The notes under the pieces are model-generated. The model saw only the letters and a list, made by a program, of their open reading frames with translations. It made no database searches and was not told the DNA's origin. Of a DNA stretch of 64,000 nt, positions 18,221 through 30,798 are shown piece by piece. The stretch covers positions 300,207,835 through 300,271,834 of the forward strand of contig CM054060.1 in assembly GCA_028641055.1 (NCBI GenBank). Direction: 5' to 3'. The stretch's first letter is position 1. Each line of letters starts with the position of its first letter. A program made the translations under genes and the position numbers. Source of the stretch: Alopecurus myosuroides (Eukaryota > Streptophyta > Magnoliopsida > Poales > Poaceae).

Positions 18221-21200
18221 TGTAACACCCGGGGGATTTCCCCCAATTAGATTTGGTTGTTTTTCTTTTCGCATTGCATTGCATCATATGCATTGCACTT
18301 TGTTTTCAAAATCATTTAAAAATTCAAACCAATTTAAAAATTCATCCAAAATTCAATCAAATTCAAAACATCACAAATATTTGAAAATTTCAAAAACAAA
18401 AGTTTGTGCAACTGGGCATTTTCAATGCTGATTGCATAGAAATTGTTTTCATAATTTTTGGAGTTTTCAAAACCCCCTCAAATTATATTTCTAATCACCT
18501 GTTACAAAAAAAACACCAGGGGGAGGCAGGCCAGCCCAAGTGGGCCAGCCCACCTACGACCCCGTTTCCCCAGCCCACCATACCTCCCTTCTCCTTCTCT
18601 CTTTCGGCCCGAGGCCTCCTTCCCCCACCTCCGTACAGGCGATGGCGCCATCGATGGAGGAAAAAGACAAAAGCGAGCTCCACCACCGCACCCTCCTCTC
18701 CCCCTCCTTATCTACCCCAGTCGCCCCTCCTCCATCCAAACCCTAGCCATCTCCCCTCCTCTCTTCCATCCGCCGCCACCCTCTCCTTCTACTTCCTCTG
18801 GTCCTCCCTCTGCGTTTTCTCTGAATTTTCCTGAACGTGAGAGAGAGCAGCAGCAGCGGCATGTCCCCATCGCTATACTCGACGTCGATTTCACCTACGA
18901 GCGGGAATGGAAGCGCCACGCCGTCCTCTTCCTCCTCGCCGAATTCCAGGAGCCGAAACCATCTAGGCAGCTGCCGCCAAGGTCATCTTCCTCGTCTCCG
19001 TCCGAGTTCTTCAGGCCGGTGGGAACGAGTTCGACCACGGGGTCCTCGCCGTCTTCCGCATGCCCGCCTCCCTCCAAACCACTCGAGGTGAGTCTCCGTC
19101 CTTCGGGACCCTGTCCGCTACCCCCCTCTCTTGCTCTGGTTGCCTCCAACGCGCGGTAGCACTGCACCACTGCCTGGAGGTCTATGCCATCTGTGTTGCT
19201 GTGGCGTTACATTCAGTTTCATCAGTAAACAAACCGTTCGGTTTACCTCTTAAAGTATCAGATCCCGATCCAATCACCAAGCCGCACAGCAGCCTAGTGG
19301 CTATCCCCTCCGCCCTCCACTCGGGAGATCCCGAGTTCGATTCCGCTCGGAGGCATAAAGCCTCCCATTTTTAGCCTCTCTTCCGCGCCCGCGGCTGGCC
19401 CCACCGGTCAGCGACCGTGGTGGCCAGCGTGGTCTCACCCGCGCCTCGTCAGCGCCCTGCTGGACACGGGGCCCGCCAGTCATAGACTGTGGCTAGCGCT
19501 GCCGTGGGTGAAACTCGCCCAGATCCAGATCTGGATCTGGCGGTTTGCATCCAGGCCCCTGGCCTTTTCCGTTTTTGCACCGAAGCCCCTCCACGCACTG
19601 TTGCCATCACAAACACGTCCCTGCACTTTGCAAAAATGCACCCCAAACTTCAAATGATCATAACATTCAAACCCTAACTCCAATTTCACAAAGTAAAATA
19701 TGTTTTCCATGCAGAATTAAATAAACTTTCCAAATATAAACTTTGTTTTCTGTTTTGAATAATTTAAATTGCTGAAAACAATAACTCTTTATTTAATGCA
19801 TTAAAAATTGCCAATTTGATAACTTGCTCATTTCAAACCCAAATTCAACATATAAAATATGTTTTCCAATAAAAATTCCCTGTACTTTTCAAATATACAA
19901 TTTGTTTACTGTTTTTCATAATTAAAAGTGGTGCAATAATTCAATGCTTTAATTAAACCTTTTAAATTGCAAAAATTCATAATTAAATATTTAAAATTCC
20001 AAATTTGGCAAATGAGATATCACATTGAAGCTAATGTTGTATACATTCTGTTTTCATCATCCACCATGCCATTTAATCACTTCAACCTAATTTTTGCTTG
20101 TAATTCACTTAAATAACTATGCATGCACCTGGGATTTTCCAAATGCAACCTTATCTTTGTATTTGGGCCCATTTAAAATGTTTCATCATGTCTTGTATCT
20201 ATTTTGATGCACCCTTTAACTTGTCATGCATATAAAATAGGATCATGCTGGATCTTTTGCCGTAGTAGTAATTGTTGCATCCGGTGTTTGTTCTAGTTCG
20301 TTGCTTCTTCGCGGATAGGACGTTGAGATGATGTGAGCAACGACAAGTTCTGCGGATGTACCTCTACTTGCTGGATCTCAGGCAAGTATACTCACTTGCT
20401 ACCTATGTTGCCTTTCCTCACTTGTTACCGATTCTTTCCTTTGTCTTTATGCTAGCCTGGTATTTTCGATGCTTGTGTTCCGATCCCATCACATGTTTAC
20501 CCTGCTGCCACGATATTGCCTTACCTCCACACCTATAACCCTGTTGCTTGTTGGCCTGTGTCGTAGTAGCATGCTTAGGTTTGTTTGCGCTCGAGTCTTG
20601 TTGTCCTTTGTCGTATAACCTGTTTAGTTGATAGTTGGGTTTCAATTTAATCAACAACATGTTAATGTTTGTTTGGGGTAATAATAATTTGATGATAAGG
20701 CACCGGCAGGAGGCCCGGCGTTGTTTTGGAGCCTGCTAGTGTCGACCCTAATTAGGAAAAGGGTCTTGTCCATTGATCCATGATGAGCGCGCTAACCGCA
20801 TCCGGGAGGTAGTATGGGACCCCCCTTGACTTAGACCTAATTTGCAGCTTGTCCGAAGAGCCACACTTAGTTCGGGTGTTCTATTTGCTCATATGCATGA
20901 ATGGGTGGGCCCCCCATGGTTACTGTTGATGATGATGATGATGCATATAGGGAGAGGCCTGTGGTGCCGGGGGGTGTGGTTTTCACCCTTGCGCTTAGGT
21001 TAGGTCAGACTGGCCGGGACCTTATAGCTCTGTGGCTCCTAGGATGGGTTGTAAAGACGGTTTGGGTCGTGTAGAGCCAACCTGAGTTTTAGTTGGTGAC
21101 TTGAGTGTGTACGGGTACTGTAGCGCACTCTGCAGGGATGAATCTTCTCGAGAAGCCGTGTTGTCCGCGGTTATGTGACGATTTGGTGAAAGTGCTGGCT

Positions 21201-21953
21201 AACAAGTACTCAGATAACTTACACCTAATGATAATAACTTGACTAGTAATATAGTATTACCTTCACCATAAAAATGAATGTCACCTTAATCAACAGTGTG
21301 AGTTTCCTTGGGTTGCTTCCTTAGTAGGGGGTAACACTGGATGGGTATTGTTTGGTGAGTAGTTGTAGTTGGTTCTGATACGCTCTATTATCCCTTTCTG
21401 TTAGCCAGAAGTTGTAGCGTGTCTCTCTAGTTGTTGGTGCTGCCCGCTGCCGCTTCTTTGCAATAATCCCTTCTTTCCGTTGTACCCAAAGTATTTGTAT
21501 CTTGTGATGATTGGTTACGCTGGTATCTTGTGAGTATGGTTTATACACTTGCCAGTACTTAATAGTACTGACCCACGAATCCATTTCGTGGCTGCATATT
21601 CCACATTGTAGTCAACAGGTTTGAAGTCTGATGACGTTAGCTTGGGAATCCCTCCGGCTTGGCCTGGGAAGGGATTGGACGCCATCGGTTATCTTCAGGA
21701 CTCTTAGTCCAATTTGTATCTTGTCCGTAGTCGGACACTATGTTGTTTCTTCCGCTGTCATTTGGATCTTTGTATTGTATCAGTTGTATCCTTGACTCGT
21801 TTGATTCGTCTTGTATATATCTCTTCTATTGTTGTTGCAGAATATTCGTGAACTGTTGTAATGTTATCACAAGTGGCAACCTGGAATCGGTTATTATGTG
21901 GATTTTGGCGGAAATGCTGAAATCTGCATAGTGCCCGATCTCGGGGCGTCACA
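18221..21953 (+). repeat. X LTR2 (3733 bp)
   Basis: Complete LTR. Its 5' third contains a pyrimidine- and GC-rich leader-like segment ending in a strong splice donor (CGAG|gtgagt at 19087/19088), a tRNA-like box A/B pair (19295-19344), AT-rich middle sequence, a short gatgat microsatellite and the conserved dyad module (about 21105-21220). Open frames here (for example 18458-19159) are low-complexity and shared with no known protein, so they are not called as genes. Confidence 0.9.
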
Positions 21954-23270
21954 CACCATGTTTATGACTATGAACCAGTCACTAATAGCCTCTATGATAA
22001 TTTAGTTTTAGAATTTGTGGTACCACTTATGCTTTTATTAATGATGTTTATGTCGCTATGCATGATTATGTCTCTTATGCTCTCTTGATTTGTCGCTCCC
22101 AGTCTTTTGCTAGCCTCCACCTGTACTGAGTATGAAATTCTACTTGTGCAATCCAACTCCCTAAAACCAAAGTTTTCCCGTTGTGTCCAACATACCTACC
22201 TATATGTGGTAATTAACCGCCACTCCAAGTAAATTGCTGATGTGTTACCTTTAGAACCTTCAAAATTATTCCTGCTTTGTGTTCCTGTTTTTGCTCATAA
22301 GGACGTAAATAGAAAATCTTTATCTCACTTGTTGATTGGATTTCACACCCTAGACTAGTGGCTCATCCGCTTATCCAATTGATAGAAGAACTGGCAGCGG
22401 GGTGCCCATATCTCTTCACTATTTTGCCCCTGATTTATTAGTCAAAGCATAATTGTGTAAACAAAAGAGAAATAGGGATGACCTTCTACACCAGTTGCGT
22501 CCTTCATATGGGAGCCGCTCTTGTGAAATCTAGTTGGCTTGTGACGTATTGTATTTTCTGTTTACCATTCGTTGACATTAGCATACACCTCCCAAAATAT
22601 AGGCACTCCTCCATGGTATGTGATTGTTGGCAGGCATCCAAGGATTCGGTTAGCCATGGTTTGTGTAAGATGGATGAGAGGAGTGTCAAACATTTTAATA
22701 CCTCTATTAATAAAATAAAAGCTCTAGCACATGAGTGATCCATGCTTCCCTCTGCGAAGGGCCTCTCTTTTACTTCTATGTTGAGTCTTCATCTTCTAAC
22801 TTTATGCACAATTGAGAGAGCATATTTGCCATTATGAGTTTTATGTGCATTTGTCTCAGAAACATTATTAATTGATTCATGATGTGTTATTGCTTGTTCT
22901 CAAACTATTTGTTCTAGTCTTCCTCATGAAACTTTGAAGGTGTCCTGGCATTTATGTTTTGCCCCACTCTTAAGGACTTGCAAAATATCACTTTGTCATG
23001 CTTTCTCTATACTTGAAACAAAAGTATATCTTTCTTTGAATTGTTATTCATGATCTTTTATTTGACTTATTTCTCATGATGCAAAGTGATTGCTATGCTT
23101 TATTATTAAAGTTCTATTTATCATGTTTGTGTTTAAATTCTATGATCTCAGCTTACATATGCTTTTACATTATGATGATCGAGTTTATGCTGGTAGCATG
23201 TCACCTCAGAAATTATGTGTTTTTATCGTTTACCTATTCGAGGACGAGTAGAAACTAAGCTTGGGGATGT
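21954..23270 (+). other. S1 3' internal noncoding region
   Basis: AT-rich and without a pol domain. The final bases 'cgaggacgagtagaaactaagcttggggatgt' span the polypurine tract at about 23258-23270, directly before the LTR. This tract type precedes LTRs of Sabrina-like cereal elements. Confidence 0.55.
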
Positions 23271-24850
23271 TGATACGTCTTAAACGTATCCCTAATTTCT
23301 AATGTTCCATGTTCTTTTCATGTTATTTCCCACATGTTTGCTATACAATTTATGCCATTTTTATCGATTTTCCGGACTAACCTATTGACAAGATGCCACA
23401 GAGCCAGTTCCATGTTTTCTGCTGTTTTTAGTTTTAGAAAAGTTGTTCTGGAAATATTCTCGGAATTGGAAAATTCGAAGCCCGGAAGTCTTAGAATTTC
23501 CGAAGGTTCCACGGAGTCCCGGAGAGACACAGAGAGGGGCCTCAGGGGGCTCACACCATAGGGCGGCGCAACCCCGTGGCTGCGCCGTGAGGTGGTGTGG
23601 GCCCCCCATGCCTCCACCGCCTCTGCCCTTTCGCCTATTTATTCCCTCGAGGCGCAAACCCCTATATATATTCCACTTCCAGAAAAACACCCGAGGCCGC
23701 CGTCGTCGTTACCCTGCCGGGAGGGTTCTGGAGCTCTCCCCGGCACCTTGTCGGGAGGGAAATTCATCACCGGAGGGGTCTACACCACCATACCCTCCTC
23801 CGAAGTGATGCGTGAGTAGTTCATCCTTTGACTACGGGTCCATAGCAGTAGATAGATGGTTGTTCTCTCCATTTTCTACCTCATGTTTAGATCTTGTGAG
23901 CTACCTAACATGATCAAGATCATCTTTATGTAATGCTACATGTTGTGTTTGCTGGGATCTGATAAATGTTGAATGCTATGTCTTCTGATTATGAATCTAT
24001 CATGTTATCTTCATGCATATGTTATTTGTGATCTTGCATGCTCTCCGTTGTTAGTAGATGCTCTGGCCAAGTAGATTCTAGTAACTCCAAGAGGGAGTAT
24101 TTATGCTCGATAGCGGGTTCATGCCTCCTTTGCATCTGTGCTCGAGTGACAGAAACGTGATGGATGGAGGATGTGTTGTTTCCATTAGGGAGAAAACAAC
24201 AATGCTTTGTCTAAGGATGATGTTATTGTTTACACTACACACTTTGCTTACTACAGTTATCTGTTTCTTGCAACTTAATACCCAACGTTTGTTCGGATGA
24301 TATTCAGAGGGTGGATTATTAGTCATAGATGCAGTTGGATAACAGTCTATGTATTTTGTTGTAATGCCCACATGAATCACATAGTAATCTTTATGTCTTG
24401 CATATGCACTATGGTGCAGCCTTCATTTTTGTCAATTGCCCAGCTGTAATTTGTTCACCACACATGCTATTTATCTTTCATGGAGAGACACCACTAGTGA
24501 ACAGTGGACCCCGATCCTTTTTCCTCATACTGATAAACACCTACTGCTCTCATACTGTTCCTACTGTTTTCCACACCATACGTTTAACCTCTTTGTGTTC
24601 AGCAAAACCGGTGAGATTGACAACCTCACTGCTTCGTTGGTGCAAAGTAATTTGATTGTGTTGTGTAGGTTCCACGTTGCTTCTGAACCGGTAGTGTGCC
24701 CTGCCATCTCAGCTGCTTCAACCTTCTGAAGTTACTCGTTCCTCCTACTTGTCGATTCAACCTTGGTTTCTTTCTGAGGGAAACTTGCTAGTGTGCTCTT
24801 CATACCTTCCTCTTGGGGTCTCCCAAAGAACGTGTGTATCACACGCATCA
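23271..24850 (+). repeat. S1 3' LTR (1580 bp)
   Basis: Starts TGATACGTCTTAAACGTATC and ends CACACGCATCA. It is homologous over most of its length to the S2 LTR at 43135-44803. Confidence 0.8.
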
Positions 24851-26048
24851 CCCCAACCACCTGATTAGGGATAGCCATTTTTTTGTTTGGCTAGGTAAGA
24901 TGAGAGGTGGTAGTGCTAGCCATTTTTTTGTTTGGTTGGAAGGATGATGAGTGATTGTGGTTGTGATGACTTTTTGATTTAGATGGCGATTACTTCGTAG
25001 ATAGGTCCGTATGTAGTGTTAAAACTTAAGTTTCACTTTGACTTGTCTAATGTGTTGCTCTAGATTAGTCCTGGGATAATTTGGATCGGTTTGGTCTCCC
25101 GTAATCTGAACTTGCTAATGTGTATCAAAACGGTCTAAACCCGTGTACTCCCGTGGTATGAAACTGTAGATGAGATTCGATTCATCGAACAACAACACAA
25201 TCAGCCTCTACACACGGAAGGTCGTCGCAGCAGCGGGCGACCGGAGTTCCCGCCACGTGCCAGCCCTTCTGCTACTTTTCCCTCACCCCCGATGCTAGGC
25301 CGACGACGGGTCATTCTTCTATGCCTCTTTTGGTTGCTGCAGGTGCGCCATAGAAGATCTGCTCCTTGCCGCAGCCACCGGCAAGAGATCTAGCCGCGCG
25401 CGTCCGCCTTCCAGTCCTTCTCCTCGGATGACCGCCGCGGGCCACACCGCCATCGTGCCCGTGGATGCGCCGCCACCCGCCATGCTTGTGGATGCACCAC
25501 CACGCCATGTTCCATCGATCTGTCGGCGTGGCCAAGGATTGATGAGAAAGGGAGAGAGCTACCTACCGTCATCGTCCTAAGTAGTTCCATCGCTGATGCC
25601 TCTGGTCTCCCATCGGCCCCCTCGATTCGTGTGGCCGTCGCCCATGCTTCGCTATAGGAAAGTGACAGGAGACGAGCCAAAAGTGGTTAGCCTTGTCCAC
25701 CAGATTTTCGCGGTCTTGCGGAGCATCGTATCGATGGCATATTCTGAGAATCTGGCTATCCCCAACCCCCCTCATCCTCTCAACCAAACGGCCGGCAACC
25801 ACTAACCAGTTGGGGGATATCCCCTCAACCAAACAAACCATAATATGTGGCGCCGCCGCATAGCACTTCCCATTTTTCTTTTGTATCCACGGTTGTACTA
25901 ATGGACATTTATTACTTAGTAATTAATCTTTTGATTCACGCCAGAACTAACTGCTTGCGCCATGCACTCTGCTTACACTTCCGATCTGTTTTTTTCTCAA
26001 CAAACAATGTTGCCGACCTGGAGGTTGTTGGTAGGATTCGGAACACTA
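24851..26048. other. Unassigned region, possibly a small DNA transposon
   Basis: The left edge has tagccatttttttgtttgg twice (about 24871 and 24919). The right edge (25770-25845) has 'ctcaaccaaac' twice in the inverted sense, and gtttggttg plus ggatgag occur at both ends in opposite orientation. This suggests terminal repeats, but no clean target duplication was found. The GC-rich centre (25150-25740) has no recognised gene. Confidence 0.35.
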
Positions 26049-26426
26049 TCATGTTGTGATGGCAGGTAGGCGACCGCGGGCAGGAAGGCGAGGGGGTGGT
26101 GCGGGTGGGCAATTTTCCCAGTGGGTATTCCCCCGTTGTAGAAGGGGACGGTGGCGGTGGCAATCCCCCCGCTGGAGAAAGGGATACTGGAGTTGCTGTT
26201 GTGGCAGACTTGGGATGCGGAGGCAGCGGTGGCGTGGGTGGCTGTTGCATCCGCCGAATCTAGCAGCAGGAGCAAGGCCGGTAGCCGTTGCTCGAGCCTT
26301 GTTCCAGCCCGGCGAGCGGCACATGGTCCAGTGGTCCTCCTCTCGCTGGCGCAGGAAAGTCTCCAACTGCTTCGTGGTGGTCTTCATCTGCTCCACAGCC
26401 TCGATCTCAATTTCCTTGTCAGCCAT
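26049..26426 (-). pseudogene. Copia-type gag start, degraded
   Basis: The frame begins with Met eight bases after the primer-binding site and encodes a charged helical N-terminus (EIEIEAVEQMKTTTKQLE). It then becomes proline-rich without gag motifs. The position relative to the primer site and LTR supports a gag origin. The rest of the element is not seen. Confidence 0.4.
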
Positions 26427-26433
26427 CGTAGAT

Positions 26434-26446
26434 GGCTCTGATACCA
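26434..26446 (-). other. Primer-binding site of the Copia remnant
   Basis: The minus strand reads TGGTATCAGAGCC, complementary to initiator Met tRNA, four bases after the LTR end. Confidence 0.75.
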
Positions 26447-26450
26447 AATT

Positions 26451-26697
26451 TGTAGAGTCTAGATTTAATCTAATTCTAGGAACGTAAAAGAAAAGATAAA
26501 TACGGAAATAACTCTTTGCTTGTCCTATTCCATCCACGGCCAAGCATTATATAGCCGACTTACATTATCAACTTGAGGTTCAAGGAAACTGTATAATAAT
26601 ATCTCCAAGAGATCAAATCAAATCACAACTACCTAAAATGGAAACATATCTAGCCTTTCCCCGAGTTTGGTCAAGCCCCACATAACATGTACCAACA
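26451..26697 (-). repeat. Small LTR (247 bp) of a Copia-like remnant
   Basis: The minus strand starts TGTTGGTACATG and ends GACTCTACA. It holds a TATA-like ctatataatgc near 26550. No partner LTR is in the window, so this is a 5' end fragment. Confidence 0.6.
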
Positions 26698-28578
26698 CAA
26701 ATCAGATTTGGGAAGTATTTCGTCAAAGAAAAGTACATATATAAAAAATTACTATGTAAATTAGAGGACAAACTCTGATGATGATCAACGTACGAATCTT
26801 CATTTCCCAACCTATCAGGATGCTTTAGTGACCCATCATCAATGTCGTTGACCTCAACAACATAGAGATAGTGCCTGACAACGAAAAAAAGCATTCCAGG
26901 CTTTGATTATAGAGCAGCTACATAATTTTTTAACACACATTTATATTCCAGGCAAGAATCAAATTCATCAAAAAATAATTAGACTATTGCAGCCAAAACT
27001 ACATGTGATATTGCATATCCTAGATAAGTGCACATTATAAGAACTTTATTTTTCCTTGAAAACATCTCTACAAATGAATCAATTAAGAACATGGAGGCCA
27101 AAAGAATAGGTATAATTACAGAAAAACTTCATATATAACTACACATACTAACTTCATTTCTCCACTGATGTGTTAACCCGACACAAATAAAGTAAGTACT
27201 AAGTGTTTTAGACAGAAGATATGAAGACAAACAATTCGCGGTGAATATATTAGAAACATAAGTTGGTTAGCAAATAAGTTTTTTTGTACCCTTTTCCCTC
27301 GTGTTTCCAGATATTTTGTATACATATAGATAAGAAACCAAGTTAACCAAATGCTAGTAATGGACTTTGGATGCAAAAGGTGGGAAAATATCCCTGGTAG
27401 ACCTGAAACAAATTGCACCAGGGTTAACTACTGTGTTTTGAGTCCCATCGGAAACCACAGCGTACAAATCCTTTGTGCCCTATGAACACAATTTATGCAG
27501 CAGACAAGATTATGACTAAATGGCACTGATTCCATTAATCAAGTACTAAAAGAAGTATCAAACTTCAAGGTGCCTATTGTCATTATATGTCCTCCATGTT
27601 AGTTAGCAAAATTAGTAGCATAGTCATAACAGAAAGATAGAAAAAACATCCAGGTCAAAAATAGAAACCAACATGCTACTGATGAAAATATATATAAAGA
27701 CACATAATGGAGCAAATCTTGATGCAGGGTCAATAAGTTTAATTGAGTTATTGGATGTGTCAGTTTTATGTCATGCATTAACATAACTAACAACATGTAG
27801 AATCACATAAGTGTTGAAAAGCTAGCACAACCACAGAAGGGAAAGAAATAGAGGTGACACTCACAATTGTTTTGCCGAGCTTGAACCCTGCATCAACAAA
27901 AGGCGTTGCCAAAAGAAGAAAGTGGAAAACAGTAGATACATGTAGACAGACGAACTAGTCTGAGGGAGGAGGGAACTAACAATATGCAGCTTCGCAAGGG
28001 ATAAAACAAGCATGCAGCCGAGCCGACCTATGGTGCCGATGATAATCTGCCACGTGACCACTGCTGTGGAAGACCCGTCGACGGCTCAGACGTGAAAGGA
28101 AGGAGCCTTCTTCCAGTATGGTGTTGGTGCCAGCAGAGAGGTCGTTGCACTATCCATGTCCTAGAAAAAGAACAGCCCGCGTAACAGAAAAAAATTTGTA
28201 AGATTTCTCTAGTTTACACCATTTGCGAAGAATATTAACATTACTCTATTTCGCACCAGAAGTGAAAGTAAATCTAATTACATGACTTGATCAGAAATTC
28301 ATGATAGGTAGCAATGATATTACGAGGATAGGTGAGCTTTAACTACAGATAATAATTATCTCGGTTCAGTAAAATACATTTATTTGGAGCCTAAGAGAAT
28401 CTAAGATAGTTGTCCTCAACACCGTAGAACCAGAAACCTAAAGTCAATTGATGACACAGAAAGGTACGAGAAGTTACCCCACCGGAATTCTTCTTATAGC
28501 AAGTTAGCAAGTAACCAAAAAAATCTCTTCTTTTGTTATATGTATGTTCCAATCAATAGTAGTTGTACATGAAAAGAC
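26698..28578. other. AT-rich low-copy-like region without a supported gene
   Basis: A few short minus-strand open stretches are bounded by splice-like signals (for example 27483-27400 and 27900-27865), but none is recognised and they do not join convincingly. They may be exons of the same locus as the WD40 exons at 30351-30798, or chance. Confidence 0.3.
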
Positions 28579-28596
28579 AAATGATTAGCCCACTAA
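28579..28596 (+). repeat. LINE-A target-site duplication, left copy
   Basis: aaatgattagcccactaa matches 29690-29707 with one mismatch (g/t). Confidence 0.85.
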
Positions 28597-29689
28597 ACCT
28601 GGTGATTCACACTTTTGGGCTGGACTTATGGCGAACAAAAATTCGTTTTTTCGCTATGGGGTATTTCTGATTAAGGATGGATCACAAATACAATTCTGGA
28701 AAGATAAGTGGTTAGGTAATACCACCCTCCGAGAACAGTATCCAGCTTTATACACTATAGCGCGACATAAGGATGATACGCTAGCTACGGTCATGCAAAC
28801 ATCACCTCCTAATGTTACGCTCAAACGAGATCTAATCGGACCAAGACTTGATTCTTGGCAGAACCTGGTTCATAGCTTAACTATGGTTAATCTAACAACA
28901 GGTACCGATGAATTTCGTTGGAATCTCACTAAGAACGGAATGTTTTCGGTGGATTCCATGTATAGGGCCATGATCCAAACTGACATGCCAGTCGATATTT
29001 TCAAAAATGTATGGCGTCTGAAGGTACCACTAAAGATTAAGGTCTTTGCGTGGTATCTTCGGAAGGGAGTCATACTGACTAAGGATAATCTTGTCAAACG
29101 TAATTGGCATGGGAGTTCTAAGTGTGTATCTTGTTCTCATGACGAGACGATTAAACACTTATTCTTTGATTGCACTTTTTCGCGTTCTATATGGTCCGCT
29201 ATCAAAATGGCTTCGAATATTTATCAACCCACATCAGTCGCGAATATATTCGGCAACTGGTTAAATGGGATAGATAAACGATTCAAGACTATTATTAGGG
29301 TAGAAGCGTTTGCCGTTATTTGGTCGCTCTGGATTTGTAGAAATGACAAGATTTTCAACAATAAAAATTTCTCTCGTATGCAGGTTCTATTCAGGTGCAC
29401 AGGTATTCTCCGTTCGTGGTCCACATCACAACGGGGGGGAGTTTCGAGACCTTTTTATGGAGAGGTGTGCACGGCTGGAGCAGGTGGCGAGGGATATTTT
29501 TATCCCACTTGGATGGCCGCGTGATCTACGGATAGAGCCTCCATAGCATCGACTGTCTACATCTACGTGATTCGATAGACTTGTCGCATTTCATTTTCTA
29601 TTTTGGATTTCGGCTGTGTGCATTTTACAATGCAGAGGCCGGGTGTAATGCTTAAACATTTTAAGTAATAAAAGCTCTTTATCAAAAAA
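28597..29689 (+). mobile_element. LINE-A: 5'-truncated L1-type LINE
   Basis: A 3' fragment of about 1.1 kb ending in a short A tail (tcaaaaaaa) and flanked by an 18 bp target duplication. Same family as LINE-C (35822-36496). 5' truncation with target duplication is the usual result of target-primed reverse transcription. Confidence 0.9.
28628..29524 (+). pseudogene. LINE-A ORF2 C-terminal part (zf-RVT domain)
   Basis: 298 residues beginning inside ORF2 downstream of the RT domain. The zinc-binding domain typical of plant LINE ORF2 is visible: VWRLKVPLKIKVFAW, then CVSC and HLFFDC forming the Cys/His cluster, then IWSLWICRNDKIF. The RT domain is absent, so the product cannot be active. The Met at 28628 is internal and not a natural start. 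Confidence 0.85.
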
Positions 29690-29707
29690 AAATGATTATC
29701 CCACTAA

Positions 29708-30350
29708 TTGATTTTACTTATATCACCTTATTAATACTCGGAGGTTTAATCTTTCTAATGCTCACTTTAAACTCATATTTTGAATAGTACCGTGCAACTT
29801 CTCATTGCAGAAAATGTTATGACTTGTAAAATATTATTCAACAACAATTGTAGAATAGTGGTTGCATCAAGATCAAAGAACATGAATCTAGACTGGCCAC
29901 CGACACCTTGCACTCGATGCAGTCGTTAATCCAACAGAGCTACCAAGTGATCTCCAGAAGACAGAAGACAGTTGCTTGGAAATGACTACCAGGAAGCCTA
30001 GCATGAGCAACAGTGTATGCATGAGTACAACGGGTGGTAAAACACCGACGGAATTTCCGAGATGAATTGGATACAACAACGTCAAGAATCCTACTATAAC
30101 AGTCACTTTGTGAGTCTTGGTGGGTGTATTAAAATTGAATAAGGAGTTGTATCGCCGACAATAAAGAAGCTGCATCGAAAGAACCTATATAGATAGCCTG
30201 AACATCACAAAAAAAGCTTGGGGGGATGGGGGGACATGGTTACTGAACCATCAAACTTCAGGAATGCATAGCATACTGTAAGATTCATAGAAAACTATAT
30301 GTCACAATGTAAAGAATAAGTCATGGAAAAGCAAAACTGAGAAAAATTAC
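29708..30350. other. Noncoding sequence between LINE-A and the WD40 exons
   Basis: A 95-codon minus-strand frame (30175-29888) starts just after a possible splice acceptor, but it has no recognised domain. It is not counted as a gene. Confidence 0.35.
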
Positions 30351-30798
30351 CTTGAGTAGGCACAATGACAGCCTATCTTTTGTGCAAGTCACAACATGCA
30401 AACTACAATCAGTTCCAACTCCTGGACTAACATTATTCAAATTAGTTGCTTGAAGATAGACATGTCCTGACACTGTGCAAATGGTAGAAAAATAATTAGC
30501 AATACACCAGTATAGCAATTTTGACAGATACTCCGTATCAAATATTTTGAGCAAAGCAACCTGTATTGACGAAGCTGATAGAAGTAACCACAACACTATG
30601 TCCCTCCAAAACATGGGTACATACAACTGCATTTTTCCATATCCTATGCAATAAAAAAGTTAAATGGGCAAATAAACAAAAGCACACATACTTTTCGTGT
30701 AAAACTTTACACTCTTCATGTGGGTTATTTTTAACTGGGTCAAACAGAATAAGCCGGAGACTTGATAGACACATACCTTGCAAGACCGTCATAGCAAC
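30351..30798 (-). pseudogene. Three exons of a WD40-repeat gene resembling WDR12/YTM1
   Basis: Exons on the minus strand are 30798-30777, 30643-30561 and 30472-30351. All borders are GT-AG and phases fit, giving about 75 codons with no stop. The peptide has CYDGLARIWK (end of a WD blade), HVLEGHSVVVTSISF (start of the next) and LHVVTCTKDRLSL (a blade strand like 'ASKDRSL'). In plants this order, with the CYDGLARIW motif, is found in WDR12, the YTM1 homologue of the PeBoW complex that processes 60S rRNA precursors in the nucleolus. Upstream and downstream exons were not found, so this may be a gene fragment or a large-intron gene damaged by LINE insertions. Confidence 0.5.

Larger units (their letters stand above)
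13969..21953 (+). mobile_element. X: non-autonomous LTR retrotransposon with 3.7 kb LTRs and a 496 bp interior
   Basis: LTR1 (truncated on the left by T2) runs 13969-17724, the interior 17725-18220 and LTR2 18221-21953. LTR2 starts TGTAACACCCGGGGGA and ends GGGGCGTCACA. A primer-binding site complementary to initiator Met tRNA follows LTR1. No gag or pol is present, so it must depend on enzymes supplied by another element. It is inserted in S1 at 21,953. The following 5 bp (cacca) should be the target duplication. Confidence 0.85.
21954..24850 (+). mobile_element. S1: Sabrina-like gypsy element, 3' part
   Basis: The internal remnant 21954-23270 has no convincing coding frame. It ends in the polypurine tract agcttggggatgt, followed by the 3' LTR. 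The 5' part lies beyond X, left of the window. Confidence 0.65.

Noticed and set aside
18458..19159. 233-codon ORF in X LTR2
   Set aside because: Low-complexity Pro/Ser translation of a pyrimidine-rich leader. No family match, and only partly present in LTR1 because of T2. Treated as LTR sequence.
13969..21953. Tandem gene or segmental duplication (13969-17724 and 18221-21953)
   Set aside because: TG/CA ends, an initiator Met primer site after the first copy and the second copy ending at a clean junction show these are two LTRs of one element.
24851..25845. Confirmed terminal-inverted-repeat transposon
   Set aside because: gtttggttg motifs occur in opposite orientation at both ends, but no matching termini or target duplication could be aligned by eye.
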